Assembly (NCBI RefSeq): GCF_900258515.1
Contig: NZ_LT984884.1
Coordinates: forward strand, 1,313,168 to 1,377,167
Length of the DNA: 64,000 bases
Source: Lentibacillus sp. Marseille-P4043
GTDB lineage: Bacteria > Bacillota > Bacilli > Bacillales > Amphibacillaceae
Direction: 5' to 3'
Part shown: positions 17,264-27,500 of the stretch, in pieces
Position numbering within the stretch: position 1 is the first letter of the stretch
How the letters are laid out: every line of letters starts with the position of its first letter
Position numbers and translations under genes: made by a program
Notes under the pieces: model-generated
The model's input: only the letters and a program-made list of their open reading frames with translations
The model's database searches: none
What the model was told of the DNA's origin: nothing

Positions 17264-20200
17264 TTGAAGAAAATCATCAATTTCTCGCTTAACAACAAAT
17301 TTGCCATATGGATTTTAACCATTATGGTTGTTGTTGCGGGTTTATATTCAGGACTTAATATGAAACAGGAAACGATGCCGAATATTACGATGCCAAACGT
17401 TTCCGTCGTTACAACCTATCCAGGTGCAGCACCTGATGAGGTTACGGACAAAGTTACAGTACCAATTGAACAGCGGGTGGAAAATTTAAATGGTGTTGAG
17501 CTTGTTAACTCAACATCATTAGCAAACGCATCGTCTGTTCAAATTCAGTACGACTTTGATACAGATATGGACGAGGCAGCGACAGAGGTAGAGGAGGCCA
17601 TCTCTAATATTTCCTTACCAGATGGAGCGGAGGAGCCGAAAGTTTCTCGGTTAAGTATAAATGCTTTTCCGGTTATGGCATTAAGTGTTAGTGATAAGGA
17701 TCATTCCCTCGAACAATTGACAAAGCGGGTTGAAAATGATGTGCAACCTACTTTAGAGGGATTGGATGGCGTTTCTGATGTCCAAATTACGGGGCAGCAA
17801 GTACAAAAAGTAACGATTGATTTTGATGATGCCAAACTTAACAAATATGGCTTAACAGAAGACAAAATCAAACAACTCATTCAAGGTTCAGATGTTTCAT
17901 TTCCATTGGGTCTAACCAATTTTGATGGCGAAGTGAAAAATCTGGTCATTGATGGAAATGTTGCAACGGTTGATGACTTACGAGCAATCAAAATTCCAGC
18001 TGTACCACAGTCAGCATCTCAAGGCGACATGTCTCAGCAAGGAGCAGCGCAACAAGGCGGAGCGGCCCAAGGGACAGAACAACAAAACAAAGCGGCCCAA
18101 TCAAATGGAGCCAATCAACAAACACAGGCCCCTGCAGAAATACCGACTGTTCAACTAGGTGAACTAGCGGATATAGAAGTGGTTGGAGAAGCAGAATCCA
18201 TTTCCCGAACAAATGGCGAAGATTCTGTTGGGATTCAAATTGTAAAGGCGCCAGATGCGAATACGGTTGAAGTTGTTAATAATGTGAAAGACGCTATTGG
18301 TGACTTTGAAGATGATTACGGTCTTACTGTAACGACTACGTTTGACCAAGGCGAACCAATTGAAGAATCGGTTAATACGATGTTAAGCAAGGCATTATTT
18401 GGTGCCCTATTTGCGATCGTGATTATTTTACTTTTCTTAAGAAGTATCAAAACGACCTTAATTTCCATTGTTTCGATCCCATTATCCTTATTAATGGCAG
18501 TGTTCCTGCTGGATCAAATGGACATCACCTTAAACATTATGACATTAGGTGCATTGACAGTGGCGATTGGTCGGGTAATTGATGACTCGATAGTTGTTAT
18601 TGAAAATATTTATCGACGAATGGCCTTATCGGGTGAAAAATTACGAGGACGCGATTTAATTCGGGAAGCAACACGTGAGATGTTTATTCCGATTTGTTCC
18701 TCTACAATCGTGACCATTGCCGTATTCTTGCCGTTAGGTTTAGTAAGTGGACAAGTTGGCGAGATGTTCATGCCATTTGCTTTGGCAGTTGTCTTTGCAC
18801 TCGCATCTTCCTTGATTGTCGCAGTGACAATAGTTCCAATGCTTGCACATTCACTGTTTAAAAAAGATTTAAACAAAATGGCAACAAACGAAACTGTTCA
18901 ACACGAGAAAAAGCCGAATAAATTAACAAGAGGATACAAACGCATTCTCGATTGGGCATTAAATCACAAATTGATAACCTTTGGCGGATCTGTCATTGTA
19001 TTAGTACTCAGCTTCTTACTAGTACCAGTCATCGGTGTTAGCTTTTTACCAGATGAAGAACAAAAAATGATCATGGCTACGTACAGCCCTGAACCAGGAG
19101 AAACTAGGGAGGAAGCGGAAGAAGTAGCATATGATGCGGAAGAATACATTAGCAACCATGACGGTGTTACAACCTATCAATTTTCATTAGGTGGCGGTAG
19201 CCCAATGGGTGGAATGATGGGAATGGGTGGAGATAATTCCGCACTATTCTTCATTGAGTATGATTCTGATTTTGAAAACTTTAACGATGAAACAACAAAA
19301 GTGATTGATACCCTCAATAAAAATACGGACAAAGGCGAATGGGGTAGTATTGATTTTGCTAGTATGGGTTCAGGATTGGAAATGTATGTTTACGGCGATA
19401 ACACAGAAGATATCCAAGGTGCCGTTGATCAAATTCTCCCTGTCATGAAAGAAAATGATGATTTGGAAAAAGCCGAATCAAGCCTATCGGAAGCCTATGA
19501 TCAATATACACTAGTCGCAAATCAGGAAAAATTAAGTCAATCTGGATTGACAGCAGCACAAATTGGTATGAATTTAAGTGATTCAGGTGAAGCTCCAATC
19601 CTTACAACGGTAAAACATGATGGCGAAGATGTGAATGTATATATCGAAGTGGATGAGAAACAGTATGACAGTATTGATGATTTGAAGGACTCCGAAATTC
19701 AAACACCATTAGGAACAACAGTGAAAGTAAAAGATGTGATGGATGTTGAAGAAGGAAAATCACCAGATACAATTGAACGTCGAGAAGGAAAAATGTATGC
19801 ATCACTTTCTGCAGACATCAAAACAGATGATGCAGCAGCTGTTTCAAAAGAATTAGAAGACAAAATTAGTGATTTGGACTTGCCTGATGGGGTGAGTGTT
19901 GATTTTGGCGGGGTAACTGAGCAAATCAACGAATCATTTACACAATTAGGACTTGCTATGTTAGCTGCAGTAGCAATTGTCTACTTTGTCCTTGTCGTCA
20001 CGTTTGGCGGGGCATTAGCACCATTTGCGATCCTGTTCTCCTTACCATTTACGATCATTGGCGGACTGGTTGCACTTTGGATTGCCAACGAACCATTAAG
20101 TGTATCAGCAATGATCGGTGCGTTGATGTTAATTGGAATTGTGGTAACGAACGCAATTGTGCTGATCGATCGTGTTATTCATAAAGAAAAAGAAGGACTT

Positions 20201-20446
20201 TCAACAAGAGAAGCGCTTCTTGAGGCAGGTTCAACAAGGTTAAGACCAATCTTGATGACTGCACTCGCAACAATCGGTGCCCTCATACCACTGGCAATTG
20301 GTATGGAAGGTGGCGGACTTATCTCGAAAGGACTTGGTGTGACGGTAATTGGCGGTCTCACAAGTTCAACGATATTGACGCTCGTGATTGTACCAATTGT
20401 TTATGAAGCACTCGCAAAGTTTCGCAAAAAAAAGACGAATGAATAA
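17264..20446 (+). CDS. swrC: RND-family efflux transporter (SwrC/YerP-like)
   Basis: A 1060-aa inner-membrane pump of the RND/HAE1 class, the type that exports amphiphilic compounds by proton antiport; Bacillus subtilis SwrC confers surfactin self-resistance. It has the standard plan: membrane helix 1, a large extracytoplasmic domain, helices 2-6 with the conserved IGRVIDDSIVVIENIYRR, a second large loop, then helices 8-12. Odd feature: a Gln/Ala/Gly/Asn-rich low-complexity insertion of about 40 residues near residues 250-290 in the first porter domain. A second Gly/Met-rich patch is near residue 650. The TTG at 17264 is preferred (ggag 8 bases upstream, family start); an in-frame GTG lies at 17255. 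No adaptor gene is adjacent, as for SwrC. Confidence 0.92.
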   Translation: MKKIINFSLNNKFAIWILTIMVVVAGLYSGLNMKQETMPNITMPNVSVVTTYPGAAPDEVTDKVTVPIEQRVENLNGVELVNSTSLANASSVQIQYDFDTDMDEAATEVEEAISNISLPDGAEEPKVSRLSINAFPVMALSVSDKDHSLEQLTKRVENDVQPTLEGLDGVSDVQITGQQVQKVTIDFDDAKLNKYGLTEDKIKQLIQGSDVSFPLGLTNFDGEVKNLVIDGNVATVDDLRAIKIPAVPQSASQGDMSQQGAAQQGGAAQGTEQQNKAAQSNGANQQTQAPAEIPTVQLGELADIEVVGEAESISRTNGEDSVGIQIVKAPDANTVEVVNNVKDAIGDFEDDYGLTVTTTFDQGEPIEESVNTMLSKALFGALFAIVIILLFLRSIKTTLISIVSIPLSLLMAVFLLDQMDITLNIMTLGALTVAIGRVIDDSIVVIENIYRRMALSGEKLRGRDLIREATREMFIPICSSTIVTIAVFLPLGLVSGQVGEMFMPFALAVVFALASSLIVAVTIVPMLAHSLFKKDLNKMATNETVQHEKKPNKLTRGYKRILDWALNHKLITFGGSVIVLVLSFLLVPVIGVSFLPDEEQKMIMATYSPEPGETREEAEEVAYDAEEYISNHDGVTTYQFSLGGGSPMGGMMGMGGDNSALFFIEYDSDFENFNDETTKVIDTLNKNTDKGEWGSIDFASMGSGLEMYVYGDNTEDIQGAVDQILPVMKENDDLEKAESSLSEAYDQYTLVANQEKLSQSGLTAAQIGMNLSDSGEAPILTTVKHDGEDVNVYIEVDEKQYDSIDDLKDSEIQTPLGTTVKVKDVMDVEEGKSPDTIERREGKMYASLSADIKTDDAAAVSKELEDKISDLDLPDGVSVDFGGVTEQINESFTQLGLAMLAAVAIVYFVLVVTFGGALAPFAILFSLPFTIIGGLVALWIANEPLSVSAMIGALMLIGIVVTNAIVLIDRVIHKEKEGLSTREALLEAGSTRLRPILMTALATIGALIPLAIGMEGGGLISKGLGVTVIGGLTSSTILTLVIVPIVYEALAKFRKKKTNE

Positions 20447-20453
20447 GTAACAT

Positions 20454-20498
20454 GCTAGTATCTTTGGCTTAAATTGAGCTGAAGATACTAGCTTTTTG
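20454..20498 (+). terminator. Terminator after the SwrC-like gene
   Basis: GCTAGTATCTT pairs with AAGATACTAGC, followed by TTTTTG. The stem is long and the loop is about 17 bases. Confidence 0.88.
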
Positions 20499-20500
20499 TT

Positions 20501-20617
20501 TAGGCATTTTTTCCAAAAAATTGTTGAAGAAATATCTAAGCATATATTTTCTGGGTCTAGCCGCGCCTGAAAAGCGAAGATACGGGCTACGGGGCAGATA
20601 TGACGAATACAGCTTTT
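20501..20617 (+). repeat. Internally deleted R1-type repeat
   Basis: This stretch starts TAGGCATTTTTTCC and contains AAGAAATATCTAAGCATATA, which is also present, in reverse orientation, in the repeat at 61.6-61.97 kb. It keeps a short AAAGCGAAGATACGGGCTAC piece and ends with ACGAATACAGCTTTT, close to the R1 right end. It appears to be a shortened relative of that element. Confidence 0.5.
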
Positions 20618-20704
20618 GCTTAAAAAGGTCCATATTATCGTGTATTACATGAAAAAAGATGGTTAACCTAATGGCGAAAGTAAATATCTAAAGGAGGAAT
20701 AGGA

Positions 20705-21103
20705 ATGAAAAGAAAATTGTTAATAAAGTTCGGTGCACCAATTTTAGCATTATCACTTGTCGCCGCTTGTGGCAATGATGATAATGATGATCCCGTTGAT
20801 GACGAGGCTCCACTAAATCAAGAGGATGATAATGGTGATTTGAACGACGATAATGACCAGAATGACTTGGATGATAACGGGGATCTCAATGATAATGATA
20901 ACGGGGATATGAACGATAACGACAACCCGACGGATGATAATGGCGACTTAGATAACAATGGCAATGACAATGACATGGATCAGAACGGTGATTTAAACAA
21001 CAATGATGATGCCGATATTGGTAATGGTAGCGATAATAATGACAAAGATAACGATGGCATTACCGATGACAATGATGAGGTAGATGATAATAAGAATAAA
21101 TAA
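20705..21103 (+). CDS. Asp/Asn-rich lipoprotein
   Basis: A 132-aa predicted lipoprotein: basic start, hydrophobic stretch and lipobox LVAAC with the lipidated Cys at about residue 22. The rest is almost entirely Asp, Asn and Gly in loose repeats such as DNDNGDMNDNDN, resembling calcium-binding DxDxDG loops (thrombospondin type 3 or dockerin-like) but without a regular 12-residue period. The mature protein would be highly acidic and disordered, tethered outside the membrane. Such proteins are frequent in salt-adapted Bacillaceae; no function is known. aaaggagg lies 8 bases before the ATG. Confidence 0.75.
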   Translation: MKRKLLIKFGAPILALSLVAACGNDDNDDPVDDEAPLNQEDDNGDLNDDNDQNDLDDNGDLNDNDNGDMNDNDNPTDDNGDLDNNGNDNDMDQNGDLNNNDDADIGNGSDNNDKDNDGITDDNDEVDDNKNK

Positions 21104-21111
21104 GAACAAAA

Positions 21112-21136
21112 ACCCTCAATGAGTGAGGGTTTTTTT
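21112..21136 (+). terminator. Terminator after the acidic lipoprotein gene
   Basis: ACCCTCA and TGAGGGT form the stem with a 5-base loop, followed by seven T residues. Confidence 0.9.
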
Positions 21137-21233
21137 ATTAAATATAAAATTTTTGTAGCTGATGAATCCTTCTTCTGAAAAAGCGTTCAGCTTAGCGCCA
21201 ACGCCAGCTAGTATGCTTCCTTCAATATCGATC

Positions 21234-21422
21234 CTATGCCTTTATATCAATCGCGTTTCCTAGTGTTGGGTGGGCTACTGGTACTGCTGATTGCTGCAAC
21301 ATTTCTGTCATTTGTTGCCCTTTTTGCTCCATTACTCCCATTGATTTGTCCATAATCGCTAAGCTAGCATCTGAACGCAGTTGACTGTTTGCCATAACGA
21401 CTGACATTGCTGCTACATCCAT
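21234..21422 (-). CDS. yjfB: YjfB-family motility-associated small protein
   Basis: A 62-aa protein matching the YjfB family: MDVAAMSVVMANSQLRSDAS at the start, then a helical IMDKSMGVMEQKGQQMTEML segment. In Bacillus subtilis yjfB belongs to the sigma-D (motility) regulon, but its role is unknown. The start at 21422 has aaggag 10 bases upstream; an extension to 21467 has none. It is divergent from comK. Confidence 0.82.
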   Translation of the reverse strand: MDVAAMSVVMANSQLRSDASLAIMDKSMGVMEQKGQQMTEMLQQSAVPVAHPTLGNAIDIKA

Positions 21423-21570
21423 GTAATCATCACTCCTTCTAAAAAAAAGTGTACCATAATTCGACAATCCCTGCTAATTTATGAAATATTTTCAAATAAT
21501 GGAGTATTAATTAGATAATTACTTCAAGGCATAGTACAATAGTCTCATAATAAACAGGAGGATATTTGTA

Positions 21571-22047
21571 ATGGGGGTTGCCGATTCACTAATATATGAA
21601 ATAACACAACAAACAAAAGCGATCATGAGAAAAGACTCTGCTTATTATCGAGCACGTATTCTGGAGGCTGGCCAGACCAAGGACAAGCTTTGCATACATA
21701 AACCGGAGAAAATACTTCAAAACAGCTGCTTAATAAATGGTTCGTCATTGTTAGGCAGAAGGACTGCTGTCAAACAAATTCTTAAGACCCGCAGCAAATT
21801 ACCAATCCCGGTAATTCCTGAGAAAGATGTGTTTATGCTGCCAACAGCCTCAACCAAAAGCAAAGATTGTGTATGGCTCTCCTTTTATCACATCGAATAT
21901 TACGAACAACGCGATAACCGGACGTATGTATCTTTTTACGATGGCTCAGGTATTTATGTCAACTCATCCGAAAATACGATCGATATGCAAATTAAAAAGG
22001 CCAGCCAAGTGATAACGAAAATGAACCGTCCATCCACTTTTGGCTAA
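21571..22047 (+). CDS. comK: ComK-family competence transcription factor (short form)
   Basis: A 158-aa protein with the ComK core: a segment corresponding to the Bacillus subtilis DRSCRFFGSSYAGRK (here QNSCLINGSSLLGRRTAVKQ), the FMLPTASTKSKDCVWLS motif and a conserved SFYDGSGIYVN region. ComK activates DNA-uptake genes by binding AT-boxes. At 158 residues it lacks the C-terminal extension of the 192-aa Bacillus subtilis protein, which is where MecA/ClpCP control acts, so proteolytic regulation may differ. The ribosome site aggagg lies 9 bases before the ATG. Whether the organism is competent cannot be told from this window. Confidence 0.85.
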   Translation: MGVADSLIYEITQQTKAIMRKDSAYYRARILEAGQTKDKLCIHKPEKILQNSCLINGSSLLGRRTAVKQILKTRSKLPIPVIPEKDVFMLPTASTKSKDCVWLSFYHIEYYEQRDNRTYVSFYDGSGIYVNSSENTIDMQIKKASQVITKMNRPSTFG

Positions 22048-22123
22048 GAAAGGGAGATGTAGCTGAAAAGACCTAACATATACTTCTAATCAGAACGGTA
22101 AGCACATATTGTTATAAGCGTGG

Positions 22124-22164
22124 GAAATAAGGAAGTTGATCATGTTGATTGATTTCCTTATTTC
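22124..22164. terminator. Terminator after comK
   Basis: GAAATAAGGAA and TTCCTTATTTC form a strong stem with an 18-base loop. It lies between comK and array 5. Confidence 0.7.
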
Positions 22165-22301
22165 TATGTTATCTTTTATGAATGGCTGATTCGTTAAAAA
22201 TGATCTTTTTTTAGGATTGACACAATACAAATAAATGCAATGTAGTGATAATTTTTTTGAGACGCATTCTCTTATTCTAATGTGGGTTGAGTGGTCCTTA
22301 G

Positions 22302-23395
22302 AAACATCAGCCCGAATCGCGGGAACATCGACCCGAATGCGAGAACATCAGCCCGAATGCGGGAACATCGCCCGGAAACGCGGAAACATCAGCCCGAACG
22401 CGGGAACATCGGCCGGAAACGCGGGAACATCAGCCCGAGTGCGGGAACATCGGCCGGAACCGCGGAAACATCAGCCGGAGCGTGGGAACATCAGCCCGAA
22501 TGCGGAAACATCGACCGGAATCGCGAAACATCAGCCCGAATGCGGGAACATCGACCGGAAACGTGGAAACATCAGCCCGAACGCGAGAACATCGACCGGA
22601 ATCGGAGAAACATCGGCCCGAATGCGGGAACATCGGCCGGAACCGCTGAAACATCGGCCCGAATGCGGAAACATCGCCCGGAACCGCGGAAACATCAGCC
22701 CGAATGAGGAAACATCAACCCGAATGCGGAAACATCGCCCGGAATCGTGGAAACATCAGCCCGAATGCGAGAACATCGGCCCGAATGCGGGAACATCGGC
22801 CAGAATCGTGGGAACATCGCCCGGAAACGCGGGAACATCGACCCGAATGCAGAACATCAGCCCGAATGCGGGAACATCGGCCAGAATCGTGGAAACATCA
22901 GCCCGAGCGCGAGAACATCGCCCGGAACCGCGGGAACATCGGCCCGAATGCGGGAACATCAGCCCGAACGCGAGAACATCGGCCGGAAACGCGGGAACAT
23001 CGACCCGAATGCGCGAACATCAACCCGAGCGCGAGGACATCGGCCGGAAACGTGGAAATATCAACCCGAATGAGGAACATCAGCCCGAATGAGGAAACAT
23101 CAGCCCGAGCGCGAGAACATCGGCCGGAAACGTGGAAATATCAACCCGAATGAGGAACATCAGCCCGAATGAGGAAACATCAGCCCGAATGCGGGAACAT
23201 CGGCCGGAACCGCGGGAACATCAGCCCGAATGCGGGAACATCGCCCGGAACCGCTGAAACATCGGCCCGAATGCGGGAACATCGGCCAGAATCGTGGAAA
23301 CATCAGCCCGAGCGCGAGAACATCGGCCGGAAACGCGGAAACATCAGCCCGAATGCGCGAACATCGAGCCGAATGCAAGAACTCGACCGGGAGAG
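22302..23395 (+). repeat. 20-bp GC-rich tandem array, locus 5
   Basis: About 54 units. The word set differs from other loci: AGCCC, GGCCG, GCCCG, GACCG and GGCCC after AACATC, with tails such as GAATGCGG. A higher-order repeat of 80 bp occurs twice (marker CGGCCGGAAACGTGGAAATA at 23041 and 23121). No gene is credible inside; three forward and several reverse ORFs are artefacts. Confidence 0.95.
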
Positions 23396-23470
23396 CAATT
23401 TACTAGTTACGTCGCATTTTTTATCAACTACGAAATTTAAAAAGCAACGAACATTACGAAGGGAGAATCT
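23396..23470 (+). repeat. R1 right-end sequence after array 5
   Basis: The flank reads CTAGTTACGTCGCATTTTTT, then ATCAACTACGAAATTTAAAA and ATTACGAAGG. The same string of motifs follows array 4 at 16980-17046 and closes the array-free R1 copy at 15280-15333. No left end is recognisable upstream of array 5. Confidence 0.6.
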
Positions 23471-23678
23471 TTTAAAAAATAATGAACTTTTTTGAAACGA
23501 ACCCATCTAGTTATCCGTACTATAGGGACATATGCTAAAATGAATAAAAATACCTTGCAATGAGAACCTGAGAGTAATGCTACAAGGGAAGTACATAAAG
23601 TGTGAAATTATAATTTGATGGGCTTCACTTGCCTGTCAAATCAAATAGAGAAAAAAATAAACAAGAGGAGATACATAT

Positions 23679-24533
23679 ATGAAAAAGACATTTTTAATCG
23701 TATTATCATTTGTCTGTATTGGACTGCTCGCAGCATGTAATCAAGAAGATGAAACAAAGGAGGATAAGAAAGATAAAGTTACAGCTGTGGAGACAGCAAA
23801 AGTCGAACAAGGAAATCTGGTGATCGACAAATCCTTCTATGGCCGTACCGCACCAGAATCATCAACCCCAGTTATGGTAGCAAATCCAGCTGAATTAACG
23901 ACACTTAAAGTGGAAAATGGGGATACCGTTGATGAAGATGATCTAATTGCAACCGTTGGCGGACGCAATATTTACGCACCTACGTCTGGGGAAATCGCTA
24001 ATTTAACCGCAGAGGAAGACTCCATTGTGTCTAATTCCGACCCACTCGCAGTGATTATTGACCTGGATTCATTAAAACTTCAATTCACTGTTACAGCAGA
24101 TGAATTGAAGTTGTTTAAAAAAGAAGCAACTTATAACGCCATTATCGATGGTGAAAAAATAGAAGCGGAAATTACGTCGATTGCGAAACTACCAAATGAT
24201 ACGGGATTATACCCTGTAGAAGCGACAATTGACAACGATGATGATGCCTTTTTACCAGGTGTTGTCGCTGAACTGCAAATTCCGGAGAAAAAAGTGAAAG
24301 ATGCGATAATCGTACCAACAGAAGCGATTATAGAAGAAGGCGGTGAGTCGTTTATTTACGTTGTGGAGGACGATAAAGCTGTAAAAAAAGATGTCACCGT
24401 AACTGAAACTCAATCCGACCGGTCCGCTATAAAAGGGGAAGTGAAAAAAGGAGAAAACGTTATTACTAGTGGACAGCTGACATTACAAGATGGCAGTAAG
24501 GTAAACGTTGTGAAAGAGGGGAATGCATCGTGA
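23679..24533 (+). CDS. RND efflux periplasmic-adaptor-type lipoprotein
   Basis: A 284-aa membrane-fusion (HlyD/AcrA-type) adaptor anchored as a lipoprotein: signal peptide and lipobox LLAAC around residue 20. The lipoyl-like half-motifs are visible (LKVENGDTVDEDDLIATVGG and IYAPTSGEIANL), followed by a beta-barrel domain and a C-terminal QLTLQDGSKVNV strand. It has almost no helical hairpin, so it is a minimal adaptor typical of Gram-positives. Its stop overlaps the GTG start of the pump gene (GTGA), so the two are translationally coupled. The ribosome site is aagaggag. It would hand substrate to, or stabilise, the downstream pump. Confidence 0.88.
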   Translation: MKKTFLIVLSFVCIGLLAACNQEDETKEDKKDKVTAVETAKVEQGNLVIDKSFYGRTAPESSTPVMVANPAELTTLKVENGDTVDEDDLIATVGGRNIYAPTSGEIANLTAEEDSIVSNSDPLAVIIDLDSLKLQFTVTADELKLFKKEATYNAIIDGEKIEAEITSIAKLPNDTGLYPVEATIDNDDDAFLPGVVAELQIPEKKVKDAIIVPTEAIIEEGGESFIYVVEDDKAVKKDVTVTETQSDRSAIKGEVKKGENVITSGQLTLQDGSKVNVVKEGNAS

Positions 24534-27500
24534 AGTTAGTAAATACCTCTGTCAAACGTCCTGTTGGCGTCATCATGATCGTGTTAGCGATTCTTGCGCT
24601 AGGTCTCGTATCGATGCGCAGCCTTGTAATCGATCTGTTTCCAAAGATTGATTTGCCTATTGCGGTTGTTGCTACAACGTATGAAGATGCCGCACCACAG
24701 GAAGTCGAAAATTTAATCAGCCGTCCGATTGAATCATCTGTCAGCTCAGTCGAAGGAATTGAGACTGTGCAGACCCAGTCACAATCTGGATCATCGCTGG
24801 TCATGATGATGTTTAAAAATGGTACGGATCTTGACCAGGCATTGCTTGATGTAAGGGAAAAAATCGATCAAACAAAAGGATTTTTACCAGAAAGCGCAGG
24901 TGATCCAAGTGTGCTCCGCTTCAGCCCGGATCAATTACCGGTTATGTGGGTAGGGCTGACAGGAGAAGATCCAGCAACCTTAACGAAAGTCGCCGATGAT
25001 CAACTTGTACCGTTTTTTGAACGACAAGGTGGGGTAGCATCTGTAACCGTTGAAGGCGGGAAAGAACGCGAAATCCAACTTATTTTAGACCAAGCAAAAC
25101 TACAGCAATACGGCGTTACAGCGCAAACACTTACCCAAGCGCTCAACAGTTCGAACCAATCGGCATCAGCTGGTTCCGTTGAAAAAGGAGACAAAGACCT
25201 ACAAATCCGTGTAACCGGGGAATTTGACTCCATTGACGCTATTAAACAAACGATTGTTCAAACCGAGTCAGGGGCGACCATTCATGTAGAAGATGTTGCC
25301 GAGGTCAAGGATACTTATAAGGAATCATCGTCGACAACACTCGTTAATGGCGAACCATCCATCGTCCTGTCAGTTATGAAAAAGACTGACGGCAACACGG
25401 TCGAAGTGTCTGATAACGTCAAGGCAGGCATGGATGAAATAAAAGGTGAATTGCCTGATGACGTGAATTTGGACGTCATTATCGATACATCGGAATTTAT
25501 CACGCTATCAATCAATTCCGTAGTAAAGAATATTATCATTGGCGGGATAATTTCCATCTTTGTTTTACTGTTATTTTTAAAAAGTGTTCGGGCGACACTC
25601 GTTATTGGACTATCGATCCCAATTGCGATTATCTCGACATTTACACTCATGTATTTTACCGGAGAAACGTTGAATGTCTTGACACTCGGTGGATTAGCGC
25701 TCGGAATCGGGATGATGGTCGACAGTTCGATCGTTATTTTAGAAAATATATATTCCTACAGGCAGCGCGGATATAGCTTATTCGAGTCAGCGACAAAAGG
25801 GGCATCCGAACTTGCACCAGCCGTTATCGCATCAACCACAACAACATTGGTGGTATTTTTACCAATTGTGTTTGTTGAAGGAATCGCTTCTGACTTGTTT
25901 ACACCATTAGCATTAGCGGTATCTTTCTCCCTAATCGCATCACTTGTTGTGGCTGTAACATTAGTGCCGATGCTGTCATCAAAATTACTATCGAAAGCAA
26001 TGGAAAACCATGGACGCAGGTATTGGTTCGACCGCTTTATGGATCGAGTCAATAATGGCTACCGCAACGTACTGAAATGGGTACTGAAACACCGCAAGAC
26101 AACGGTTTTCGGAACCATTGTTGCGATCGTTGCCAGCCTTGCCTTGATTCCATTTATCGGGGCAGAATTTATTCCATCTTCAGATCAAGGGCAAGTTGGA
26201 ATTGAGGTGGAAGCACCAGCAGGAAGCTCCCTTGACCATACAAATGATATTGTGGAGCAAGTCAATGAGAAGTTATCCAACTATGAGGATGTAATCGAAA
26301 CGAATTATGTCAGTGTTGGTGGCGGTGGCTTTGGTGCGACAGGTGGAGGCGGAAATAGTGCTTCTTATACCATGCAATTGATTCCGTCATCAGACAGGGA
26401 AAAATCAACAAAGGAAATCGTCCAAGAAATCAATGATGATGTGCAAAATATCTCTGGAGCAGAAATTGCCGTTAGCGCGATGGATAGTGGAATGAGCATG
26501 GGCGACCCTGTCTCCATTCAATTAAGCGGACCAGAGCACGAAGTATTACGAGAGCTTGGCGATCAGGTTGTTGCCCAAATTTCCCAAGTTGATGGTGTCT
26601 ATAACCCAGAATCGTCCGCAACAGCGGGGGTCCCACAACAGACGATTACGATAAACGATGAAAAAGCGGCGATGTATGGATTGACACAACAACAAATCAC
26701 CGGCCAAATTCAGTTGCAATTTACCGGCCAAGTGGCAACGAAATATCGCGAAGAAGGACACGAAATAGATGTTACGCTGTTGTATCCAGAAGATGAGCGG
26801 AGTAAAATCAGCGACTTGCAAAACATGAACATCCAATCACCAGATGGTACGACAATCCCGCTTGAAGATGTAGCGGAATTCAAGGAAATCCAAGGACCCG
26901 TAACATTAACACGGGAAAATCAGCAACCACAGATGAATGTAACAAGTGAAATCGTCGACCGTGATTTGGCGAGTATTACAACAGATATTGAAGCAACGCT
27001 AGATGACATGAATTTTCCAGAAGGATACAGCTATAATATCGGCGGCCAAGCAGAGGACATGGCCAAATCATTTTCCGATTTGGCAGTAGCACTAGTATTC
27101 TCTATATTCTTGGTATATGCAGTCATGGCAGTGCAATTTGAGAACTTCCTATTCCCATTAATCATCATGTTCTCCATGCCAGCAACTGTTATCGGCGTTA
27201 TGCTCGGACTATTCGTAACCGGATTACCATTAAGTATCCCGGCATTTATCGGGGTCATCATGCTCGCGGGTATCGTCGTCAATAACTCGATTGTTTTAGT
27301 TGATTATATCAATATATTACGGCGCAAAGGCATTGATCGTTATGAAGCAATTTTGCAAGCAGGACCAAGCAGGCTGCGCCCAATCCTGATGACAACTTTA
27401 ACAACCATCCTAGGCATGGTGCCACTAGCACTAGCGTTAGGTGAAGGTGCAGAAACACAGCAGCCATTAGCAATCACGATCATATTCGGACTTGGCGTCT

